Origin: Roseomonas sp.
GTDB lineage: Bacteria; Pseudomonadota; Alphaproteobacteria; Acetobacterales; Acetobacteraceae
Reading direction: 5' to 3'
DNA: 32,469 nt
Assembly (NCBI GenBank): GCA_020249865.1
Contig: JADCEV010000053.1
Span: 1-32,469 of the forward strand
Below, one piece after another: positions 6,863 to 13,799 of the stretch (its first letter is position 1; each line of letters opens with the position of its first letter). Position numbers and translations under genes: made by a program. The notes beneath the pieces are model-generated. The model saw only the letters and a program-made list of their open reading frames with translations. It did not search any database and was not told the DNA's origin.

Positions 6863-8446
6863 ATGCTCCGTCGAAATCTTTTGGCGGCCTCGGCTGCCGT
6901 TATGGCCGCGCCGCGGCTTGGTGCAGCGCAAGGCCAGCCGGGGCGGCGTGTCCTGCGCTTTGTGCCCCAGGCCGATCTGACCCTACTGGACCCGATCCAC
7001 TCGGTCGCTTTCGTCAGCCGCAACCATGCGATGATGGTCTATGACACGCTTTATGGCTGGGACGCGGAGCTGCGCGCGCGCCCGCAAATGGCCGAAGGTC
7101 ACACCATCAGCAATGACGGGCGCGAATGGCGCATCCGCCTGCGGGAAGGGCTGCGCTTTCATGATGGCGAAGCTGTGCGCGCGCAGGATTGTGCCGCTTC
7201 CATCCGCCGCTGGGCGACGCGTGATGCCTTCGGCCAGGCGCTTTGGGCGGTGACCGATGAATGCGGCGCTGCCGATGATCGCACCATTCTGATCCGCCTG
7301 AAGCAGCCCTTCCCGCTTTTGGCGGATGCGCTGGCGAAGGTTGGCACGCATCTTTGCGTGATGATGCCCGAACGCCATGCCAATTTACCATCATCGCAAT
7401 CCGTGCCGGAGATGATCGGGTCCGGCCCCTTCCGCTTTGTGGCGAGTGAACGCCTGCCTGGCAGCCGCAATGTCTACGCCAGGAATGAGAATTACGTGCC
7501 GCGCCAGGAACCAGCTTCCTATATGGCTGGCGGCAAAGTGGTGCATTTCGATCGCGTGGAATGGCTGACCATTCCGGATGGCGCCACCGCTTCCGCAGCC
7601 CTGCAGCGCGGTGAGGTTGATTGGTGGGAATTGCCGGCGATTGATCTGGTGCCGCAGCTTCGCCGCGCGCGCGGCCTGAAGGTCGAAATCCTGGATCCGA
7701 ATGGGTCAATCGGCTTCCTCAGGCCCAATCACCTCAATCCGCCGCTTGATAATCCCGCAATCCGGCGCGCCATTCTGCGCGGCATTGTGCAGCGTGATTT
7801 CATGACCGCCGCCGGCAGCACGGATGAAACGCTCTGGCGCGTGCCTTATGGTTTCTTCGTGCCAAGTTCCATCATGGCAAGCGATGAGGGGATGGATGCC
7901 TTCCGCAACCCGACCAGCATTGCCGATACGCGCCGCGCGCTTCAGGAAGCGGGCTATCGGGGGGAGAGGATCAATCTGCTGGCGGCGACGGATTTCCCCG
8001 TCATCAATGCCATGAGTGAGGTGGCGGGGGATTATCTCCGCCGCATCGGCATCAATCTGGATTATGTCGCAACCGATTGGGGCACGGTGACCTCGCGCAT
8101 TCTGAACCAGAACCCGGTGGATCAGGGCGGCTGGAATTTCATGGTGAGCTGGACCGCGGGCAGCGCGCAGGTGAACCCGGCGGCGAATAACCTGATCCGT
8201 GGCCATGGGCGGAGTGCCATTTTCGGCTGGCCCAATATTCCGGAACTGGAAACGCTCCGTAATGCCTGGTTCGCCGCGCCGGATGATGCGGCGCGCGCGG
8301 CCATTGGCCGGCAGATGCAGCGCGTGAGCTTTGACCAGGTGCCCTATATTCCGCTCGGGCAATTCTTCTCGCCCACCGCCATGCGGGCAGACCTGACCGG
8401 GATGCTGCAAGGTGTGGCGCTGTTCTACAACATCCGGCGCGGGTGA
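6863..8446 (+). CDS. Peptide/nickel-type ABC transporter solute-binding protein (SBP_bac_5 family)
   Basis: Starting at 6863 gives 527 aa, the normal length; GGGGAGGG lies about 9 bases upstream, and the product begins directly with an RR-containing export leader (MLRRNLLAASAAVMAAPRLGAAQG). The earlier in-frame ATG at 6749 would add a non-leader extension that crosses the promoter region. The mature part follows the DppA/OppA pattern: an early LTLLDPIHS region, YDTLYGWD, the GREWRIRLREGLRFHDGE segment, and a conserved PNHLNPPLDNPAIRRA strand. These periplasmic proteins bind peptides or other substrates for an ABC permease. No permease or ATPase gene is nearby. The divergent amidase gene is a plausible functional partner. 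Ligand unknown. Confidence 0.92.
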   Translation: MLRRNLLAASAAVMAAPRLGAAQGQPGRRVLRFVPQADLTLLDPIHSVAFVSRNHAMMVYDTLYGWDAELRARPQMAEGHTISNDGREWRIRLREGLRFHDGEAVRAQDCAASIRRWATRDAFGQALWAVTDECGAADDRTILIRLKQPFPLLADALAKVGTHLCVMMPERHANLPSSQSVPEMIGSGPFRFVASERLPGSRNVYARNENYVPRQEPASYMAGGKVVHFDRVEWLTIPDGATASAALQRGEVDWWELPAIDLVPQLRRARGLKVEILDPNGSIGFLRPNHLNPPLDNPAIRRAILRGIVQRDFMTAAGSTDETLWRVPYGFFVPSSIMASDEGMDAFRNPTSIADTRRALQEAGYRGERINLLAATDFPVINAMSEVAGDYLRRIGINLDYVATDWGTVTSRILNQNPVDQGGWNFMVSWTAGSAQVNPAANNLIRGHGRSAIFGWPNIPELETLRNAWFAAPDDAARAAIGRQMQRVSFDQVPYIPLGQFFSPTAMRADLTGMLQGVALFYNIRRG

Positions 8447-8461
8447 GGCAGCGCTTTTGCA

Positions 8462-8491
8462 TTGACCTCGCTTGCGGCGGCGCGGCACAAT
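8462..8491 (+). promoter_or_regulatory. Candidate promoter placing transcription start at the protease ATG
   Basis: TTGACC (8462-8467) and CACAAT (8486-8491) are separated by 18 bases and resemble -35 and -10 boxes. The six bases AACAGG follow, so transcription would begin at about 8498, which is the A of the chosen start codon. No Shine-Dalgarno sequence is present. This suggests a leaderless mRNA. Confidence 0.4.
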
Positions 8492-8497
8492 AACAGG

Positions 8498-9337
8498 ATG
8501 GTGCAGCGCATAGGTCTGATGGCTTTGTTCGGGCTCGGTTTGGGCGCGGCGGCCTGGGCGCAACCGCTGCCCGGGGCGCCTGGCCAAATTCCGCGCGTTG
8601 CGCTGCCGACGGAAAAGCCCCCGCCTTTGCCCCGCCAGGGTGCGGAGGCCGAGCTGCCGCGCGAAAAGCCTCCGCCGCTTGCCCCTGGGGAGCGTGCCGC
8701 ACGCCGCGCGGTTTCTTCCGGCACGGGCTTTGTCGTGGCGGCGCGGCGGATCATGACCAATCATCATGTGATTGAAGGCTGCGCCGAAGTTGCGGCGCGC
8801 CTGCCCGATGGGCGGGAAGTGCCGACGCGCGTCTTGGCGAGTGATGCGACGCGTGATCTGGCCCTGCTCAGCACCGAGGCTGATGCCGGTCCCAGCCTGC
8901 CCTTCCGCAGTGCGGACGCCTATCGCCGCGGTGAAGGTGTGGTCACTTATGGCTTTCCCTTGGCGGGATTGCTGTCTTCAGGCCCGACGCTAACGACCGG
9001 AGAGGTCTCCGCGCTGTCTGGCCTTGCCGATAACCCGCGCCATATCCAGATCAGCGCGCCAGTGCAGTCGGGCAATTCCGGTGGGCCGCTTTTGGATATG
9101 CGTGGGCAGGTGATTGGTGTTGTGGTTTCCAAGCTCAATGCCGGCCAGGTGGCGCGGCAGACGGGCGATATTCCGCAGAATGTGAATTTCGCGGTGAAGC
9201 ATACGGAGGCCTTGGCGTTTCTGCTCGAGCAGAATGTGCAGGTGACGCAAGGTGCGGCCAATGACGCGCCGCGCGCTGCCGATGCGGTGGGCGAAGTGGC
9301 GCATCCTTCAACGCTGTTTCTGCGCTGTTTGAAGTGA
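8498..9337 (+). CDS. Secreted trypsin-like serine protease (DegP/HtrA-type catalytic domain, no PDZ)
   Basis: This 279-aa protein starts with a Sec signal peptide (MVQRIGLMALFGLGLGAAAWAQ). A 40-residue Pro-rich stretch follows in which EKPPPL occurs twice, about 18 residues apart. The S1 protease domain then has a complete triad: His90 in TNHHV, Asp120 in ATRDLALL and Ser194 in SGNSGGPL. No PDZ domain or membrane anchor follows; the protein ends soon after the protease fold, so it is shorter than DegP/DegS. Only two cysteines appear in the mature part (about 95 and 277, the latter near the C-terminus), which could form a disulfide. Likely periplasmic or exported; substrate unknown. An upstream TTG at 8462 is in frame but overlaps the putative -35 box, and its product would not begin with a signal peptide. 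Confidence 0.85.
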   Translation: MVQRIGLMALFGLGLGAAAWAQPLPGAPGQIPRVALPTEKPPPLPRQGAEAELPREKPPPLAPGERAARRAVSSGTGFVVAARRIMTNHHVIEGCAEVAARLPDGREVPTRVLASDATRDLALLSTEADAGPSLPFRSADAYRRGEGVVTYGFPLAGLLSSGPTLTTGEVSALSGLADNPRHIQISAPVQSGNSGGPLLDMRGQVIGVVVSKLNAGQVARQTGDIPQNVNFAVKHTEALAFLLEQNVQVTQGAANDAPRAADAVGEVAHPSTLFLRCLK

Positions 9338-9353
9338 CGCTGCGTTAAGCGTC
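9336..9353. repeat. Hairpin at the convergent junction of the protease and CoA-transferase genes
   Basis: GACGCT (9336-9341), loop GCGTTA and AGCGTC (9348-9353) form a 6-bp stem that spans the last bases of the protease stop and contains the CoA-transferase stop (TAA on the minus strand, 9345-9347). There is no U-tract on either side, so termination is only a guess. It is the only structured element in the 7-bp gap between the two convergent genes. Confidence 0.4.
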
Positions 9354-10748
9354 GCGCCATGCCGGCGCATGGCTGCCAAGCGGCATGGCCGGCACATCCC
9401 AGCGCGGCGGTGTGGCGGCAAGCTGCGCGGCATGGCGTGTGGCGCGCATTCGGCCGAAGCCGCTGTCACTTTCTTCCAGCGCTGCCTCAATTTCCGCAGG
9501 CGTCAGCCCCGGCGCGGTGAGCCCCGCTTCCAGCCGGCCCAGGCGCTTGATCCATTCGCCCGTGCCCGCGAGGGAAACGCGCACCAGCCAGGAACCGCCT
9601 TCTTCCGCACGCCGCAGCAGTGCGGCCATGGCACCAAAGGCCAGCAGATAGCCCGAAGCGTGATCCAAGGCCTGGCACGGCAAGGGGCGCGGCTTGGCTT
9701 CCTCGGCCGCAAGTGCCTCGGCGTTATTCATGCCATTGGCATTTTGCACGAGTGAATCAAATCCGCGCCGCGCCGCCCAAGGACCAAGATGGCCATAGGC
9801 GGAAAGCGAGACGCAGATGATGCCTGGATTAAGCGCGGCGAGGGCTTCCGGCGCAAAGCCATGCGCGGCAATGCCACCCGGCCGATAACCTTGCAGAAAG
9901 ATATCGGCACTGGTGGCCAGATCACGCAGACGCGCGCGATCAGCGGGCGCGCGCAAATCAAGCGCGGCGGTTCTTTTGCCGCGCCCGGTATCCATCACCA
10001 ATTCATCAAAGCTCGGCAAATGCGCAGCGCTCATGTGCAAAACATCGGCGCCATGCGCGGCGAGGGTGCGGCCTGCCACCGGGCCGGCAATGACACGCGT
10101 CAGGTCAAGCACGCGCATGCCTGCAAGCGGGCGCGCGGCGGCAGGCGGCAGCGGCACCGGCGGCGTATCGCCGATTTTCTCGATCAGCACAGGCGGCAAG
10201 CTGGCCGCAGCCTGTCCCTGGGGTGAGGCTTCCCATTCGGCCAGGCTCCGCGTCATCGTCACCACCAGGCCGGCTTCCGCTGCGGCTGCTTCGAAATCCG
10301 CGGCGCTCCAATTCGCCAGCGCCTTGGCAACCGCCGCGCGGTCATGCGCGATGTTCCCGAGCAGACGCAGCACACCATCGCGATGATGCGGGAAGTTGGT
10401 GTGCAGCCGCACCCAGCGCCCATCGCCGCATTGATAAAGGCCCGCAATCGCATCCCAGCGCGCCCCGGCGGGTCGGCCCGCAATGCTGAGCCAATGTTCG
10501 GAGCGAAACTCTATCGCCCCATCGCGCAGTGCAACCGCGACATTCTGCGCGCCACCACCGCGCCGCTGATGGATCAGTGCCGCCACCAAGCCTGACGCCG
10601 CGATGCTGCTTTGCGCTGCCGCATCCACGCGAAAGCTGGAAGGCTGGATGGGTTCCGCGCCGGTCAGGCTGATGCGCGTAAGCGCGGCAGGATCAAGCGC
10701 GGCTTGGCGCCAAAGGGCAGCGAGGATGTCGGAAGGGCTTGGGGTCAT
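9345..10748 (-). CDS. Class III (CaiB/BaiF) CoA-transferase with rearranged domain order
   Basis: Starting at 10748 gives 467 aa. The hallmark N-terminal motif of the family, PLAGMRVLDLTRVIAGPVAG, does not begin the protein but starts at about residue 207. The catalytic Asp sits in LPCQALDHASGYLLAFG (about Asp362). Residues 47-200 instead resemble the part that normally follows: ASGLVAALIHQRRGGGAQ, then LYQCGDGRWVRLH and the small-domain sequence. The order is therefore [middle/C part]-[N part + catalytic Asp]-[end], with the SGxLxAxxAL helix region present twice (about 50-75 and 365-392). I recall this long architecture as recurrent in proteobacterial CoA-transferases. Predicted to move CoA between acyl groups in the cytoplasm; substrates unknown. 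It is divergent from a canonical family member. No clear ribosome binding site precedes either candidate ATG (10748, 10784). Confidence 0.88.
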   Translation of the reverse strand: MTPSPSDILAALWRQAALDPAALTRISLTGAEPIQPSSFRVDAAAQSSIAASGLVAALIHQRRGGGAQNVAVALRDGAIEFRSEHWLSIAGRPAGARWDAIAGLYQCGDGRWVRLHTNFPHHRDGVLRLLGNIAHDRAAVAKALANWSAADFEAAAAEAGLVVTMTRSLAEWEASPQGQAAASLPPVLIEKIGDTPPVPLPPAAARPLAGMRVLDLTRVIAGPVAGRTLAAHGADVLHMSAAHLPSFDELVMDTGRGKRTAALDLRAPADRARLRDLATSADIFLQGYRPGGIAAHGFAPEALAALNPGIICVSLSAYGHLGPWAARRGFDSLVQNANGMNNAEALAAEEAKPRPLPCQALDHASGYLLAFGAMAALLRRAEEGGSWLVRVSLAGTGEWIKRLGRLEAGLTAPGLTPAEIEAALEESDSGFGRMRATRHAAQLAATPPRWDVPAMPLGSHAPAWRDA

Positions 10749-10847
10749 GCTACAAGCTTTCACCGGCAGCGCCACTTGGTCCATAGGCCAACTTGCCCGC
10801 CCACCCGGCCACGCCCTACCCTTCGCCCGCTTGAAAAGGGTTTTCGC

Positions 10848-11990
10848 ATGTCACCTTTGGCCGGTATCCGGGTTGTCGAAATCGCGCAGAATCTCGCGGG
10901 GCCTTTTGCGGGCCAGATCCTCGCCATGCTGGGGGCGGAGGTGATCAAGCTTGAACGTCCCGAAGGCGGTGATGATGCGCGCGGCTGGGGGCCACCGATG
11001 CATGAAGGCACCGCGACAACCTTCATCGCCGTCAATCGCGGCAAAAGATCACTCAGCCTTGATCTGCGCAATGATGCCGATCGCGCTTTGCTGATGGAGT
11101 TGGTGGGCGAAGCGGATGTGGTGGTGCAAAACATGCGCCCCGGCGCCTTGGAGGATTTGGGGCTGGGTGCCGCGGCGCTCACCGCGCGTTTTCCGCGGCT
11201 GATTTATGCGTCACTCGGCGCCTTTGGTGCGGTGGGGCCGAAGGCGCTGCATCCGGGCTATGAGCCGATCCTGCAGGGCTATTCGGGCCTGATGATGATG
11301 AATGGCGCGGAAGGCGGGCCGCCCACGCGAAGCGGGGTGCAGATCCTCGATCTCGGCACCGGCATGTGGGCGGTGATTGGCATTCTGGCGGCACTGGAAC
11401 GGCGCCACAGCACAGGAAAGGGCGGCGTTGTTGATACATCGCTCTTGGAAACAGCACTTGGCTGGATGGGGCCGCATTTCGCGGGCTTCACCGTCTCGGG
11501 CCGGCCACCGCCGCGCAACCTGTCGGGCAATCCGAATACGGTGGTGTTTCAGTCTTTTGAAACCGCAACCGCGCCGGTGATGGTGGCGGCGGCCAATGAT
11601 CGGCTGTTTCGCAAATTATGCGATGCCATGGGGCTTTCGGAACTCGGCAGCGATGAACGCTTCGCCAGCAATCGGCTGCGCGTTGCCAACAAACCCGCGC
11701 TGATGGCGGTGATGGAACCGGCCTTTCGCGCGCGCCCGGCAGAAGAATGGCTGCCGCTATTGGAAGCCGCCGGCATTCCCTCAGGCCCGATCAATACCAT
11801 GCGCGAAATCGCCGTGGATGCGCAGGTGGAAGCGCTTGGCATCGTCGCCCCCGTGCCTGGCCTGCCGGTGCGCGCGATTGGTCTGCCGATCAGCTTTGAA
11901 GGCACGCGCCCGCAACCGGCGCGCGGCGTACCGGCTGCGGGTGAGGATAGTGCCGATATCCGCGCCGGCTTGCGCTGGGCGCCAAGATAA
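10848..11990 (+). CDS. Class III (CaiB/BaiF) CoA-transferase, canonical
   Basis: The start at 10848 follows AAGGG by 7 bases and places the hallmark motif at the very N-terminus (MSPLAGIRVVEIAQNLAGPF). Upstream in-frame starts would overlap the divergent gene. The 380-aa length is normal. Features in order: GAEVIKLERPEGGDDARGWG (CoA/Rossmann region), the strand with VNRGKRSLSLDLR, the catalytic Asp in GVQILDLGTGMWAVIGILAAL (about residue 167), TGKGGVVDTSLLE, and the C-terminal AAGIPSGPINTMREIA element. The enzyme transfers CoA from a donor thioester (for example succinyl-CoA or another acyl-CoA) to a carboxylic acid. It is back-to-back with the rearranged family member, and its stop is 6 bp from the convergent acyl-CoA ligase gene. 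Substrates cannot be assigned. Confidence 0.93.
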   Translation: MSPLAGIRVVEIAQNLAGPFAGQILAMLGAEVIKLERPEGGDDARGWGPPMHEGTATTFIAVNRGKRSLSLDLRNDADRALLMELVGEADVVVQNMRPGALEDLGLGAAALTARFPRLIYASLGAFGAVGPKALHPGYEPILQGYSGLMMMNGAEGGPPTRSGVQILDLGTGMWAVIGILAALERRHSTGKGGVVDTSLLETALGWMGPHFAGFTVSGRPPPRNLSGNPNTVVFQSFETATAPVMVAAANDRLFRKLCDAMGLSELGSDERFASNRLRVANKPALMAVMEPAFRARPAEEWLPLLEAAGIPSGPINTMREIAVDAQVEALGIVAPVPGLPVRAIGLPISFEGTRPQPARGVPAAGEDSADIRAGLRWAPR

Positions 11991-11996
11991 GGCGCG

Positions 11997-13721
11997 CTAG
12001 CCCCAAAGCTTCTCGATTTCCGCCGCACGTTCCTGCAAAGCGGCGCGGCGCTTCAGCTTCATGGTCGGCGTCAGCAGGCCATTCTCAATGGTGAAGGGTG
12101 CCGTCACCGCATGGCGGCGCATGCGTTCAATCACGGCGAGCCTGGCATTCACGCGCGCAACGGCAGCCGCAACGCCCGCTTCCTGGCCCTCAGCCGGCAC
12201 AATCAGCGCAACCAGGCCGGGCTTGCCCTCGCCAGCCACGAGCGCCTGCTGGATTTCGGGTTCCGCCATCAATTGGCCTTCGATCTTGGCCGGGCTGATC
12301 ATGTCACCGCCCAGCAGCTTGATGAAATCCCGCTTGCGATCGGTGATATACAGGAACCCATCGCGCAGCGCGCCGATATCGCCGGTATGCAGCCAGGGGC
12401 GCGGGTCATCCCCTTCGGGCTTCAGGGTGGCGGCGGTGGCTTCCGCATTGCCCCAATAGCCGGTCATGACCAGATCACCCTTGATCAGGATTTCGCCATC
12501 GGCGGCGATGCGGCATTCAACACCTTCAAGCGGCTTGCCGACACTGTCATGCCGATTGGCCCAGGGCAGGTTCACACTCACCACCGGGCCGGCTTCGGTC
12601 TGGCCATAGCCTTGCAGCACCGGCAGGCCGAGCGCGATGAAAAACGCCGCCAGGTCAGGATCAAGGCGCGCGCCGCCGGAGACCAGCGCGCGGAGCGCGC
12701 CACCAAAACGCGCGCGTACCTTCTCCCGCACCAGCTTTTCCAAAAGCGCATCTTCAAGGCCGCCGATCACGCCCAGCGAGGCACCAGCCATGCGCTGCTG
12801 CCCACGCAGCAAGGCGCGGTCAAACAGCTTGCGCTTGATGGGCTTTTCCTTCTCAAGCGCGCCGAGCAGCCGCGCGCGCAGCACTTCAAACAGGCGGGGC
12901 ACCGCGGTCATGATGGCAGGGCGGATTTCGGCCATTTCCTGCACCAGCCGATCCGCGCCGCGCGAATAGACCACTTCCATGCCATAAGATGGCAGCAGGA
13001 AACCGCCGACGGTGTGTTCATAGCTATGCGATAGCGGCAGGAAGGACAGGTACGGCTTGCCATCCAATTCCAGCTTTTCCGCCAGCGGCAGCACGCCATG
13101 CCGATTGGCGAGCAAGGCGCGATGCGGCAGCATCACCCCCTTGGGCGCACCGCCGGTGCCCGAGGTATAAATCAGGCAAGCCAGGGCTTCTGAGGCGATC
13201 TGATGGGTCTCGGCTTCCAGGGCCAAGGGGTCGGCGGGGGTGGCCAGCGCGTCACCCCAGAAATGGCCGGCCAGCCCCGGCGCTTGGGGCGGGGCCTCGC
13301 AACAGAGCAAGCCATCAAGCCCATGCGCCAGGGCAGCGCCTTCCAACACGCGCCCAGCCAGCGCGGCGGTGGAGACAATGGCAAAGCGCGCCCCGGAATC
13401 GCGCAGGATATGGGCGTGGTCGCTCGGCAAATTGGTGACATAGGTCGGCACGGTAATGGCGCCGATCGCCATGATGGCGGTATCGGCGATGGGGAATTCG
13501 GGGCGGTTTTCCGAAACCAGGAGTACGCGGTCGCCGGGCGCAACCCCCTGCGCGCGCAAAAATGCCGCGAGCGCTGCAACCTGGCGCGCAAATTCCGCCC
13601 AATGCAGGCTTTGCCACGCGCCATCGCGCCAGAAGCGAAATAGCGGCTTATCCGGCCATTCCCGCGCCCTGCCCAGCATCATGGCCGGCAGATTGGGCCA
13701 TCCTTGTTCCGTATAGGGCAT
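11997..13721 (-). CDS. AMP-forming long-chain-type acyl-CoA ligase (ANL superfamily)
   Basis: This 574-aa enzyme has the ANL core motifs in order: phosphate loop YTSGTGGAPKGVMLPH (about 185-200), LPLSHSYEHTVGG, VSGGARLDPDLAAFF, GYGQTEAGPVVSVN (A5, AMP contacts), WLHTGDIG (A7, ribose-binding Asp), and the hinge DRKRDFIKLLGGDMISP (A8). Near the C-terminus NGLLTPTMKLKRRA supplies the A10 lysine for adenylation. It should activate a carboxylic acid, most likely a fatty or aromatic acid, to its CoA thioester via an acyl-AMP. The HSYEHTVGGF segment and the ending resemble FadD15/ACSL-type ligases, so a medium- to long-chain acid is likely. It converges on the canonical CoA-transferase gene, and both could feed acyl-CoA metabolism. 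Confidence 0.93.
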   Translation of the reverse strand: MPYTEQGWPNLPAMMLGRAREWPDKPLFRFWRDGAWQSLHWAEFARQVAALAAFLRAQGVAPGDRVLLVSENRPEFPIADTAIMAIGAITVPTYVTNLPSDHAHILRDSGARFAIVSTAALAGRVLEGAALAHGLDGLLCCEAPPQAPGLAGHFWGDALATPADPLALEAETHQIASEALACLIYTSGTGGAPKGVMLPHRALLANRHGVLPLAEKLELDGKPYLSFLPLSHSYEHTVGGFLLPSYGMEVVYSRGADRLVQEMAEIRPAIMTAVPRLFEVLRARLLGALEKEKPIKRKLFDRALLRGQQRMAGASLGVIGGLEDALLEKLVREKVRARFGGALRALVSGGARLDPDLAAFFIALGLPVLQGYGQTEAGPVVSVNLPWANRHDSVGKPLEGVECRIAADGEILIKGDLVMTGYWGNAEATAATLKPEGDDPRPWLHTGDIGALRDGFLYITDRKRDFIKLLGGDMISPAKIEGQLMAEPEIQQALVAGEGKPGLVALIVPAEGQEAGVAAAVARVNARLAVIERMRRHAVTAPFTIENGLLTPTMKLKRRAALQERAAEIEKLWG

Positions 13722-13799
13722 TCCCTTCCCCCCGTTTTACGCCTCGGCGCCTCATGTAGGGCGCGGCTTGCCGCTTGGCCATGCGCTGCTTCGCTCTAT

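Noticed and set aside
7706-8767. Long minus-strand open frame opposite the solute-binding protein gene and protease
   Set aside because: It spans the boundary between two well-supported genes and has low-complexity Arg/His composition.
208-11990. Oxalate degradation pair (oxalyl-CoA decarboxylase plus formyl-CoA transferase)
   Set aside because: A ThDP enzyme and CoA-transferases are both present, but they are about 9-10 kb apart and the ThDP enzyme lacks the sequence features I associate with oxalyl-CoA decarboxylase.
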